A DNA stretch of 6,623 nucleotides from Sphingomonas bacterium (lineage in GTDB: Bacteria > Pseudomonadota > Alphaproteobacteria > Sphingomonadales > Sphingomonadaceae), in assembly GCF_903643065.1 (NCBI RefSeq), contig NZ_CAHJWX010000106.1, positions 1 to 6,623 on the forward strand. Reading direction: 5' to 3'. A model generated the notes under the pieces. It had not been told where the DNA came from and did no database searches. It saw only the letters and a list, made by a program, of their open reading frames with translations. This document shows positions 1-6,147 of this stretch, piece after piece; positions within the stretch are counted from its first letter, which is position 1; the number at the start of each line of letters is the position of its first letter. The translations under genes were made by a program, and so were the position numbers.

Positions 1-541
1 CCAGCGCCAGCCGAGCATTGACCCAGCGCCGCCAGCGGCCGTCCGCATCCGCTTCACGTTCGAGGGTATTGACGGATTTGGCGAGCGCCGCGTCGGGCTC
101 CGGCGTCGCGCCGACGCACCAGCCCTCGAAGATCACGACGTCGATGCGCCGCTCCACCCGCTCCCAGGCCGATCGGTCGACGCGGGTGTCGCGTGCCTTG
201 TCGAAGCGCGGGAGCGCTGTTCGACGTCCGCTGGCCAAAGCGTCAAGCACGGCATGGCCCAACGCCACGTCGTGTGTCCCGGGCACGCCGCGCGTTAGGA
301 GCAGCGGATGTATGGTTTTCGCGAGATGCGTGCGTTCCTCGCGCGTGAGATACAGGTCATCGAGCGACAGGGTCACGGCGGCGAGACCGTGCGCCGCCAG
401 GCGCGCGACGAGCAGCGCACTCACGGTGGATTTGCCGCTGCCCTGGGCGCCGCACAACCCGAGTACGAGCGGCTGGCCTTGCATCGACCCAAGTCGCTCC
501 AATACCCCCGCTTCCAGCGACGTGGCCACGTCAGGAGACAC
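1..541 (-). CDS. D-glycerate 3-kinase, plant-type P-loop kinase (3' end cut by window edge)
   Basis: Probable cytoplasmic kinase that phosphorylates D-glycerate with ATP; the plant-type GLYK family makes 3-phosphoglycerate. Only the first 180 codons are present and the C-terminus lies beyond base 1. Numbering from the GTG at 541, the Walker A motif GAQGSGKST is at 31-39 (Lys37), followed by SLDDLYLT at 59-66, HPLLLTRGVPGTHD at 78-91, FDKA at 113-116 and IFEGWCVG at 137-144. This set of motifs is characteristic of the glycerate kinase/YGR205W-like branch of P-loop kinases and separates it from uridine kinase and pantothenate kinase. The GTG start overlaps the upstream dehydrogenase stop by 11 bp, which suggests translational coupling. 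An ATG at 484 is an alternative start, but would leave only eleven residues before Walker A. The adjacent hydroxypyruvate reductase makes the kinase's expected substrate, which supports the call. The exact start is uncertain; the family is well supported. Confidence 0.88.
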   Translation of the reverse strand, partial: MSPDVATSLEAGVLERLGSMQGQPLVLGLCGAQGSGKSTVSALLVARLAAHGLAAVTLSLDDLYLTREERTHLAKTIHPLLLTRGVPGTHDVALGHAVLDALASGRRTALPRFDKARDTRVDRSAWERVERRIDVVIFEGWCVGATPEPDAALAKSVNTLEREADADGRWRRWVNARLAL

Positions 542-1490
542 GATCGAGCACCTCGCCGGTCGCCACGAATTGTTCGATGTTGGCGAAAACGCGCATCCCC
601 ATGGCAATACGTGTATCCAGCGTCGCGCTGCCGAGATGCGGCAGCAGCACGACGTTGTCGAGCGCGAGCAGTGCCGGATCAACCGTCGGTTCGCGTTCGA
701 ATACATCCAGCCCGGCTGCGGCGATCCGGCCGGACGCGAGCGCGGCGGCAAGATCGCGCTCGTTTACGACCGTTCCGCGTGCGGTGTTTACGAGAATGGC
801 GCTCGGCTTCATCCGCGCCAGCAGCCGAGCATCGACCAAATGGCGCGTCTCGTGGCCCCCGCGGCAATGCAGCGAGATCACATCCGCCTGCGTCGCCAGC
901 TCGTCCAACGATCCAACGAACGCAGCATCATACTCTCGCTCGACCGCTGCCGCCGCGCGGTGCGGCGCATGGTAGGCGATCCGCATGCCGAGCGCGCGCG
1001 CGCGCGCCGCCGTGGCCCGACCGATCCGCCCGAAGCCGATCAACCCGAGCAGCTTTCCGGTCACTCCCTGGCCGAGCAGGTGGGTCGGCCTCCAGCCAGC
1101 CCATAGGCCGGCGCGAAGCTCGCGTTCGCCCTCGCCCGCGCGCCGGCTCGCCATCAGGATAAGCAGCACCGCGAGTTCGGCGGTCGCGTCGGTCAGCACG
1201 TCGGGCGTATTGGAGACCAGGATATTGGCGGCGCGCGCGGCATCGAGGTCGATATGGTCGACGCCTGCGCCATAGTTGGCGATGAGCTTCACGGTAGCGC
1301 CAGGGGTGGCGATCAGTTCGCGGTCGATCGTGTCCGAGACGGTGGGGCAAAGGATGTCCGCGGTCAGCATCGCCCGGACCAGCGCAAGGCGGTCAAGTTT
1401 GAGATCGGGTTCGTTCAGTGTGACGAGATGGTTTGCAGCCAGCGCCTGCTCGACGTCGGCCGGCCAGCGGCGTGTGACGAAGAGGCGCAT
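531..1490 (-). CDS. D-2-hydroxyacid dehydrogenase (glyoxylate/hydroxypyruvate reductase, D-glycerate dehydrogenase type)
   Basis: NAD(P)H-dependent cytoplasmic reductase of 319 residues, the usual length for the single-domain-pair members of the family without a C-terminal regulatory domain. An N-terminal substrate-binding part (about 1-100) contains NYGAGVDHIDL at 72-82. It is followed by SNTPDVLTDATAELA at 93-107 and the Rossmann dinucleotide motif GFGRIG at 152-157. Catalytic residues expected for the family are present: Arg238 in NTARGTVVNE, Glu267 in FEREP and His285 in LLPHLGSAT. The overall pattern resembles enzymes annotated as glyoxylate/hydroxypyruvate reductase or D-glycerate dehydrogenase rather than phosphoglycerate dehydrogenase or D-lactate dehydrogenase; substrate is inferred. 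The ATG at 1490 gives an N-terminus MRLFVTRRWP typical of these enzymes; the open frame continues upstream to 1760, but that part overlaps the hydrolase gene in another frame and looks like shadow sequence. The start lies 7 bp after the hydrolase stop with only a weak ribosome-binding site, so coupling is likely. The glycerate kinase gene overlaps its 3' end. Confidence 0.92.
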   Translation of the reverse strand: MRLFVTRRWPADVEQALAANHLVTLNEPDLKLDRLALVRAMLTADILCPTVSDTIDRELIATPGATVKLIANYGAGVDHIDLDAARAANILVSNTPDVLTDATAELAVLLILMASRRAGEGERELRAGLWAGWRPTHLLGQGVTGKLLGLIGFGRIGRATAARARALGMRIAYHAPHRAAAAVEREYDAAFVGSLDELATQADVISLHCRGGHETRHLVDARLLARMKPSAILVNTARGTVVNERDLAAALASGRIAAAGLDVFEREPTVDPALLALDNVVLLPHLGSATLDTRIAMGMRVFANIEQFVATGEVLDRVS

Positions 1491-1497
1491 CGCGCGC

Positions 1498-2670
1498 TCA
1501 GCCGACGGGCGCATGGTCGAAGCCGTGCGCGTGCATCCAATGGCGGATATGTCGGATCGCTTCCGCGCCCAGCTCCGGCTGGCCCTGATAGTAATGCGTC
1601 GCGCCCTTGATCTCGGCGAACAGTTTGTCGTCATGCGGGACTGCATCGAACAGCCGGTGGGCATGGCTGGGCGCGCATGCATCGTCGGCGCTATTGTTGA
1701 TGACGAGCACCGGCACGGACACCAGCGCGGCGTTCTTCGGTCCGTCGCCGCGCGCGTCATCGATGCTCCATTGGGAAAGCCAACTCCGCAACGACGAATA
1801 GCGCGCGAAGCCGATCGGGCTCATGTTCACGACCTGCGGATCGCCCATGTAGCACCAGTTGGGGCGGCGATCGTTCGCATCGACCGCAGGGTCCAGCCAA
1901 CGCGGATCGGCCATCGTGCCGTGCGTGACGAACCCGAACTCCTCGCGCTCGCGGCCCGCGCTTTTGAGGCTTCCAAGCTTTGCCTTGACCCAAGCGGTGA
2001 TACGCCGGTTGCGGGCGCGCTGCTCGGCGCGATAGGCTGCAAGGAAGTCGGGGCCATAGGGCGGCGTGATCTGGTCACCATACAGATCTAGCGACCCGTT
2101 CCGAACATCGGGATTGGCTTCGTCGCGGATCGACGCGTCGAGCGCATCGGTGAGAATCTCATGGCGAGAGACATGCGCGGCGACAAAGGCGATGCCGTCC
2201 GCCGGGATCAGCTTCGCGACCGCGAGGTCGATCGGATCGCCGGCGGGAGTCGCGGTGATCGTCGGATGCTCGGCCTGCGCTTGGTAAAAGGCCGATAGCG
2301 AGCCGCCCCCGCTCCAGCCGAGCAGCACGACCTTCGCGTAACCCAGCTTCTCCCTAGCATAGCGCACCGCCGCGCCGAGATCGACCACCACCTTTTCCAT
2401 GATGAGCGCATAATCGGCACCGCGATAACGGCTGTCGCACGCCAGCACATGCACGCCGTTCTCCGCGAACCAGCGCATGATCGGCAGCCCCGCCGTACCG
2501 CCGATGGGATGCATCGTCACCAGGATCGTGTCGGAGGGCGTCTCCGGCAGCAGCAGCGTCGCCTGCAACGCGATCAGGCCGACGCTGCCGCCATAGGTGT
2601 CCTTGAAGGTGGACTCGTCCTTGAACACGATGGCGACCGGCCGGCGAGTGAAAGGCGTCGGGGCAGGCAT
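1498..2670 (-). CDS. Alpha/beta hydrolase with large lid insertion, 390 aa, substrate unknown
   Basis: Serine hydrolase of the alpha/beta fold, without a visible signal peptide and so probably cytoplasmic. The nucleophile elbow is GWSGG at 118-122 (Ser120). A likely acid is Asp329 or Asp330 in INNSADDACAP, and the general-base histidine is His359 in GATHYY. HPIGG at 54-58 sits where the oxyanion-hole loop is expected. Between the elbow strand and the acid there are about 200 residues, much more than in a minimal hydrolase, so residues roughly 135-310 probably form a large lid or cap containing several Trp, Tyr and Arg residues. This would suit a bulky or specific substrate such as an ester, but no substrate can be read from the sequence. 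ATG 2670 is preceded by an AGAGG Shine-Dalgarno sequence about six bases upstream, itself in a small hairpin loop. The gene lies 56 bp after the TetR gene and 7 bp before the hydroxyacid dehydrogenase, so it probably heads or belongs to an operon with the dehydrogenase and glycerate kinase. Confidence 0.85.
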   Translation of the reverse strand: MPAPTPFTRRPVAIVFKDESTFKDTYGGSVGLIALQATLLLPETPSDTILVTMHPIGGTAGLPIMRWFAENGVHVLACDSRYRGADYALIMEKVVVDLGAAVRYAREKLGYAKVVLLGWSGGGSLSAFYQAQAEHPTITATPAGDPIDLAVAKLIPADGIAFVAAHVSRHEILTDALDASIRDEANPDVRNGSLDLYGDQITPPYGPDFLAAYRAEQRARNRRITAWVKAKLGSLKSAGREREEFGFVTHGTMADPRWLDPAVDANDRRPNWCYMGDPQVVNMSPIGFARYSSLRSWLSQWSIDDARGDGPKNAALVSVPVLVINNSADDACAPSHAHRLFDAVPHDDKLFAEIKGATHYYQGQPELGAEAIRHIRHWMHAHGFDHAPVG

Positions 2671-2671
2671 C

Positions 2672-2689
2672 CGCTGCCTCTACGCAGCG
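2672..2689 (-). promoter_or_regulatory. Hairpin presenting the Shine-Dalgarno sequence of the large hydrolase gene
   Basis: Read on the minus strand, CGCTGC, a six-base loop GTAGAG, and GCAGCG form a perfect 6-bp stem one base before the ATG at 2670. The AGAG of the Shine-Dalgarno sequence AGAGG falls in the loop, with its last G in the stem. Such a structure could modulate ribosome access, but a short GC-rich stem can also occur by chance at this base composition. No function is shown. Confidence 0.35.
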
Positions 2690-2726
2690 CCAACTCACCA
2701 GTCAATTCGCAATATGGATCGTTTGA

Positions 2727-3461
2727 TCAGCCAACACGAACGGAGAGGCCGTTCAATATGACATCAACGACGAGGTCCGCCTGCATTTCGATCACCTCCT
2801 GCGCGAACGGGTCGCTGTCCAGCAGCATCTGCGCGATCGATCCTAGATTGAAGAGCGTCGCCGCCGCGCCGTGGACGAGCAGCGTCAGCATCGGCGCCGG
2901 ATAGCACTTAAGCAGGCCGCTTTTCGCGCCTTCGGCGAACAGCGCCTCGAACGTGGCGTAATTGGGCCGGGCGAGTTCCTGAAACAGCCACACCATGCGA
3001 TCGCTGCTGCTCGATCCCTCGCGGTTGATGACGCGGCCAAGTTCCGGGTGACGCGCGGAGGTGAGGACGAAGCTGCGCAACAGCACGCGCAGCCGCGACA
3101 CCGCGTCCAGATCCTTGTACATCGCACCGTCGAACGTCGGCTTGATCGAGACGGTGCGGAATAGATCGCGCATGGCGGCGCGCCAAAGTTCGTCTTTCGT
3201 GCCGAAGTGGTAAAGCACCACTGACTGCGAACTTCCTGCCTGTTGCGCGACATCCGAAGTAGAGACTGCGTCGAAGCCCTTGTTGGCGAAAAGGTCGAGC
3301 GCCGCGGCGAGGATGCGTTCTTTGCCTTGACCACGCCGCCGCGCCGGCGCCTTTTCGACGCTCTTGCCGACTTTCGCAGGCGCGGGCGACGAGGTCTTAC
3401 GCGTTCTCGGCTTCGCCGGCGGGGTGCCACTGTCGGGGGGCGTCGTCTTCGTTCGTGCCAT
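2727..3461 (-). CDS. TetR/AcrR-family transcriptional regulator with long basic N-terminal tail
   Basis: Probable DNA-binding regulator of 244 residues, usually a dimer in this family. After a Lys/Pro/Ala/Arg-rich tail (about 1-46) comes a classic TetR DNA-binding domain: helix 1 KERILAAALDLFANKGFDAVS at roughly 47-67, then the helix-turn-helix TSDVAQQAGSSQSVVLYHFGTKDELW at about 68-93. The YHFGTKDEL signature is diagnostic. Residues 100-244 form the helical ligand-binding and dimer domain, which is poorly conserved, so the effector cannot be predicted. An in-frame ATG at 3488 would add nine residues, but no Shine-Dalgarno sequence precedes it; ATG 3461 has a weak GGA five bases upstream, and MARTK is a natural N-terminus. 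The gene lies 92 bp downstream of the GMC oxidoreductase and 56 bp upstream of the large hydrolase, all on the same strand, so it may regulate either or both. The tail is longer than in most TetR proteins, which usually begin their HTH within about 10-20 residues. Confidence 0.9.
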   Translation of the reverse strand: MARTKTTPPDSGTPPAKPRTRKTSSPAPAKVGKSVEKAPARRRGQGKERILAAALDLFANKGFDAVSTSDVAQQAGSSQSVVLYHFGTKDELWRAAMRDLFRTVSIKPTFDGAMYKDLDAVSRLRVLLRSFVLTSARHPELGRVINREGSSSSDRMVWLFQELARPNYATFEALFAEGAKSGLLKCYPAPMLTLLVHGAAATLFNLGSIAQMLLDSDPFAQEVIEMQADLVVDVILNGLSVRVG

Positions 3462-3509
3462 CACGGTCCGTCGCTTCGGTTGGCGCATTCGACGCCAGGC
3501 CGGGCAGCA

Positions 3510-3538
3510 GCTATCGCGCGTGCGGCAATGCCTTGCAA
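3510..3538 (-). promoter_or_regulatory. Possible weak promoter for the TetR gene
   Basis: In the 92-bp gap before the TetR gene, the minus strand carries TTGCAA (3538-3533) and GATAGC (3515-3510) separated by 17 bp. These match the -35 and -10 consensus at 4 of 6 and 3 of 6 positions. The TTGCAA is the core of an 8-bp palindrome CTTGCAAG (3532-3539), which could also be part of an operator. The match is weak, and co-transcription from the GMC gene is equally possible. No convincing rho-independent terminator is visible in the gap. Confidence 0.2.
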
Positions 3539-3553
3539 GCGAGAGGAACAGGC

Positions 3554-5164
3554 TCAGCGCTCGGCCAGCATCCTCCGCGCGACGTTGCGTCCGGCAGCCA
3601 TCGCCGGAGCGTTGGTGTTGCCCGATGGCAGGTCGGGAAAGAGCGATGTATCGACCACGCGCAAGCCCTCGACGCCGCGCACGCGCCCCGCCGGATCGGT
3701 AACCGCAGCGTCGTCGCTCCCCATCCGGCAGGTGCCCGAGACGTGGAAGGCGGTGCCGCCGCGGGCGTACAGGTCGTCGAGGATGTCATCGTCGGACTGC
3801 ACCGCTGGGCCGGGGGCCAGCTCTGTCCGTACAATCCCGGCGAGCGCCGGCTGCGCGACGATGTGCCGGATCGCGCGGACCATACCGACCGATGCCGTGC
3901 GGTCTTCCTCTTCCGCCAGGTAGTTGGCGTCGATGTAGGGCGGAGCCGCCGGGTCGGGCGAACTGATGACGATCTCGCCGCGCGATCGCGGATGCATGAA
4001 ATAGCCGCCGATGGTAAATCCCGGTTCGGCCTCCAGAGCCAGGCCTTTAGGACCCTCCGCGAGCGAATACAGCCCGACACCTATCTGGCAGTCAGGCCGG
4101 GGGAGGCCGTCGCGTGACCGGATATATCCAACCAACTCCTGCGCCGCGTGGCTCATTGGTCCGGCGCCGGTGAACAGGTATCGCAGCACGTTGCGCAACA
4201 GCCGCAAACCGACGAATTCCCGATTGAGCCCGCCGTCGTTCACACGGAATTTCGTTTGGAGATAGAGGTGTTCGCGGAGGTTCTGCCCGACCTGCGGCTG
4301 ATCGTGCATCACGTCGATACCTAAATCACGAAGTCGCTTCCCCGGTCCGATCCCCGAGAGCTGGAGCAGCTTGGGAGATTCAAGCGCCCCGGCACACAGG
4401 ATCACCTCACGCCTCGCGCGGTTCACGCGGACGCCGTGCTTGTCGCGAACTTCCACGCCGACTGCTGTCCGTCCGTCGAACACGATCCGTAGGACCTCGG
4501 TATCGCTCGCGACCGTCAGGTTCGGGCGCTTCATCGCCGGGCGCAGAAATGCTTTCGCAGCGCTCTGCCGCTTGCCACGCCAGATCGTGCGAGCCTGATA
4601 GGCGATGCCGCCCTCGGGCGCGGCGTTCGTGTCGTCCACACGCGGCGTGCCTGCCTGCGCCGCCGCCTTGATCACCGCCTCGCACAAAGCGCCGCCGGCC
4701 GCATCGGTTGGGTGGCCGCTGACGCGCAGCGGGCCGCCGGCACCGCGCTCGTCGGTTTCACCGAGGTCATGGTCCTCGATCGCCTTGAAGTGCCGCACCA
4801 TGTCCGACCAGCCCCAACCAGGACAGCCGAGTGCTGCCCAGCGGTCGTAATCCGCGGGGAAGCCGCGAGCATAGATCATGCCGTTGATGCTGCTCGATCC
4901 ACCGATCACCCGTCCCTTCATCCAGCGTTCGGTGCCGCGATTGCCGCCGCGCCGGACGTCATAGTCGCGCACGTACCGGCTGCCGGGTTCGAGAAGCTTC
5001 GCGAGACCGCGCGGCATGTCGACCAGGAAGCTGCGATCGCTGCCACCGCCCTCGATCAGCAGAACCGTACGTTTCGGGTCCGACGTCAGTTCCGCCGCGA
5101 GCACGCATCCCGAGGAGCCCGCCCCGACGATGATGTAATCGGGAACGGCGTTAAAATCCGACAT
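3554..5164 (-). CDS. GMC-family FAD-dependent oxidoreductase (alcohol/choline dehydrogenase-like)
   Basis: Flavoprotein of 536 residues, normal for the glucose-methanol-choline family, expected to oxidise an alcohol to an aldehyde. Numbering from ATG 5164, the N-terminal Rossmann FAD motif is DYIIVGAGSSGCVLAAELT at 9-27, with LLIEGG ending strand 2 at 35-40. The GMC signature region GRVIGGSSSINGMIYARG is at 84-101, and the second signature GALESPKLLQLSGIGP lies at about 259-274. Near the C-terminus are GTAFHVSGTCRMG (His474) and SGNTNAPAMAAGRN (Asn518), which give the His/Asn active-site pair typical of choline dehydrogenase-like members. There is no signal peptide or membrane segment. The family includes choline, alkanol and polyethylene glycol dehydrogenases, and I cannot choose between them. 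ATG 5164 has GGAG eight bases upstream; a GTG at 5173 in the same frame (GAGG four bases upstream) would add three residues. It is the first of the leftward genes and is divergent from the hydrolase/acyl-CoA dehydrogenase pair. Confidence 0.93.
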   Translation of the reverse strand: MSDFNAVPDYIIVGAGSSGCVLAAELTSDPKRTVLLIEGGGSDRSFLVDMPRGLAKLLEPGSRYVRDYDVRRGGNRGTERWMKGRVIGGSSSINGMIYARGFPADYDRWAALGCPGWGWSDMVRHFKAIEDHDLGETDERGAGGPLRVSGHPTDAAGGALCEAVIKAAAQAGTPRVDDTNAAPEGGIAYQARTIWRGKRQSAAKAFLRPAMKRPNLTVASDTEVLRIVFDGRTAVGVEVRDKHGVRVNRARREVILCAGALESPKLLQLSGIGPGKRLRDLGIDVMHDQPQVGQNLREHLYLQTKFRVNDGGLNREFVGLRLLRNVLRYLFTGAGPMSHAAQELVGYIRSRDGLPRPDCQIGVGLYSLAEGPKGLALEAEPGFTIGGYFMHPRSRGEIVISSPDPAAPPYIDANYLAEEEDRTASVGMVRAIRHIVAQPALAGIVRTELAPGPAVQSDDDILDDLYARGGTAFHVSGTCRMGSDDAAVTDPAGRVRGVEGLRVVDTSLFPDLPSGNTNAPAMAAGRNVARRMLAER

Positions 5165-5248
5165 CCTTACCACTCCACCTCATTGACAGGTCTGCTAGAT
5201 ATCAAACTACGTTGACTATCAACACGCCGTGTGGCTGGACCGTATGAG
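5165..5248. promoter_or_regulatory. Divergent intergenic promoter region
   Basis: This short AT-richer stretch lies between the leftward GMC gene and the rightward hydrolase, so it must hold promoters or operators for both if they are not driven from elsewhere. On the plus strand TTGACA (5183-5188) is a perfect -35 hexamer, but the sequence 17 to 19 bp downstream is a poor -10. On the minus strand TTGATA (5222-5217) is followed after a short 15-bp spacer by TATCTA (5201-5196). TATCAA occurs twice, at 5200-5205 and 5217-5222, 17 bp apart. Promoter assignments are tentative. The right boundary depends on the hydrolase start, which could be GTG 5231. Confidence 0.45.
5211..5223. promoter_or_regulatory. 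13-bp palindrome, candidate operator
   Basis: GTTGA-CTA-TCAAC is a perfect inverted repeat of two 5-bp arms around three bases, located in the divergent promoter region and overlapping the possible minus-strand -35 element. A dimeric regulator could bind here, and the TetR protein encoded just downstream of the GMC gene is the obvious candidate. I did not find the same palindrome in front of the TetR gene or the large hydrolase gene, so the link is not supported by recurrence. Confidence 0.35.
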
Positions 5249-6145
5249 ATGGCAGGCATTCCTACGACGCTGCGGTGCTTCGTGACGAGCGCTGGGATGA
5301 CATTGGCCGCCGACGAATGCGCCGGCGGCCGTTCGCTCCCAGTGATCCTGTTGCACGGCGGCGGTCAGACGCGGCATAGCTGGGCGGGCACGCTCGACGC
5401 GCTGGCAGCCGCCGGCTTCTATGTCGTCAGCCTCGACCTGCGCGGACATGGCGACAGCGGCTGGGCGACCGACGGGGCCTATGGGCTTGATGCGCATCTA
5501 TCCGATCTACGCGCGGTGATCGACGAGCTCGGCGGCCGCGCCGTGGTGGTTGGCGCGTCACTAGGCGGATTGACGGGCCTGCTCGCGGCGGGAGAAGACG
5601 ACGACGAACGCGTTGCCGCGCTTGTAATGGTCGACGTCGTTCCCGCGATCGAATTGGAGGGCGCAAAGGAGATCCGCGCCTTCATGACCGCGCGCCCGGA
5701 CGGCTTCGGATCGGTCGAAGAAGCGGCCGAGGTCGTCGCCGCCTACCTGCCGCATCGACCTCGCCCGAGTAGTGCCGACGGACTGATGAAGAACCTGCGG
5801 CAGCGTCCCGATGGCCGCCTGCACTGGCATTGGGATCCAGCAATGTTCGGAGCGCCGACCAGCGGCGTCGTGACCGCGTTTCGTGAGCGTGCCGAGGCTG
5901 CGGCGCGCCGGGTAGAAGTGCCGACCCTCCTGGTCCGTGGAGGCATGAGTCGCGTTGTCAGCGGCGCCGGAGTCCGGGCGTTCCTCGATCTCGTGACCCA
6001 CGCCGAGTATGTCAACGTGGCGGATGCGGGCCACATGGTGGCGGGTGACCGCAACGACGCGTTTACACGCCCTTTACTCGCCTTCCTGACGCGCGTGATC
6101 GCACGGATCGGCAATGAGTCGTCTTCCGCCCCGAACAAGGATTGA
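5249..6145 (+). CDS. Alpha/beta hydrolase (epoxide hydrolase/esterase-like family), 298 aa
   Basis: Alpha/beta-fold hydrolase of standard length, probably cytoplasmic. Numbering from ATG 5249, the oxyanion-loop motif LLHGGGQTRHSW is at 34-45, DLRGHGDSGW at 63-72, the nucleophile elbow GASLGG at 102-107 (Ser104), and the histidine is His262 in ADAGHMVAGDRNDAF. The cap lies about 140-210 and includes LPHRPRP and a WHWDP motif near 193-197. The catalytic acid is uncertain: after strand 7, in RGGMSRVVS, Arg235 is where an Asp would often stand; Asp129 in MVDVVP after strand 6 could serve instead. Substrate is unknown. Start choice is uncertain: GTG 5231 extends the frame by six residues, but no Shine-Dalgarno sequence precedes it and it lies only eight bases from the palindrome; ATG 5249 has a TGGA nine bases upstream and gives a family-like N-terminus. 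The stop is 2 bp before the acyl-CoA dehydrogenase start, so the two are almost certainly one transcript. Confidence 0.85.
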   Translation: MAGIPTTLRCFVTSAGMTLAADECAGGRSLPVILLHGGGQTRHSWAGTLDALAAAGFYVVSLDLRGHGDSGWATDGAYGLDAHLSDLRAVIDELGGRAVVVGASLGGLTGLLAAGEDDDERVAALVMVDVVPAIELEGAKEIRAFMTARPDGFGSVEEAAEVVAAYLPHRPRPSSADGLMKNLRQRPDGRLHWHWDPAMFGAPTSGVVTAFRERAEAAARRVEVPTLLVRGGMSRVVSGAGVRAFLDLVTHAEYVNVADAGHMVAGDRNDAFTRPLLAFLTRVIARIGNESSSAPNKD

Positions 6146-6147
6146 TC

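Noticed and set aside
992..1007. (GC)8 alternating tract with possible Z-DNA character
   Set aside because: It encodes the Ala-Arg-Ala-Arg run of the helix after the GFGRIG motif in the dehydrogenase, a normal family sequence, and is explained by codon choice at high GC.
18..1106. Long plus-strand open frames (362 aa at 18-1106, 284 aa at 308-1162) opposite the kinase and dehydrogenase
   Set aside because: They are Arg/Ser/Ala/Pro-rich with no recognisable domain and lie opposite genes with full sets of catalytic motifs; this is the usual effect of high GC.
1491..1760. N-terminal 90-residue extension of the hydroxyacid dehydrogenase
   Set aside because: The extension overlaps the hydrolase coding sequence in another frame, is Arg/Thr/Ser-rich and unlike the family; ATG 1490 gives the normal length of 319 residues.
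1276..2091. 271-aa plus-strand open frame opposite the dehydrogenase and large hydrolase
   Set aside because: It crosses the boundary of two well-supported minus-strand genes, shows low-complexity composition and no family motif.
2717..2728. Paired GATC sites (2717-2720 and 2725-2728) around the TetR stop codon
   Set aside because: GATC is self-complementary and common; the second site overlaps the stop codon, and no larger symmetrical element is present.
3462..3553. Possible rho-independent terminator after the GMC gene
   Set aside because: Only a 4-bp-arm inverted repeat and an 8-bp palindrome are present, with no long GC stem and no T-run in the direction of transcription.
3455..4117. 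220-aa and 226-aa plus-strand open frames opposite the GMC gene and TetR start
   Set aside because: No motifs, biased composition, and antisense to a GMC oxidoreductase with intact FAD and active-site motifs.
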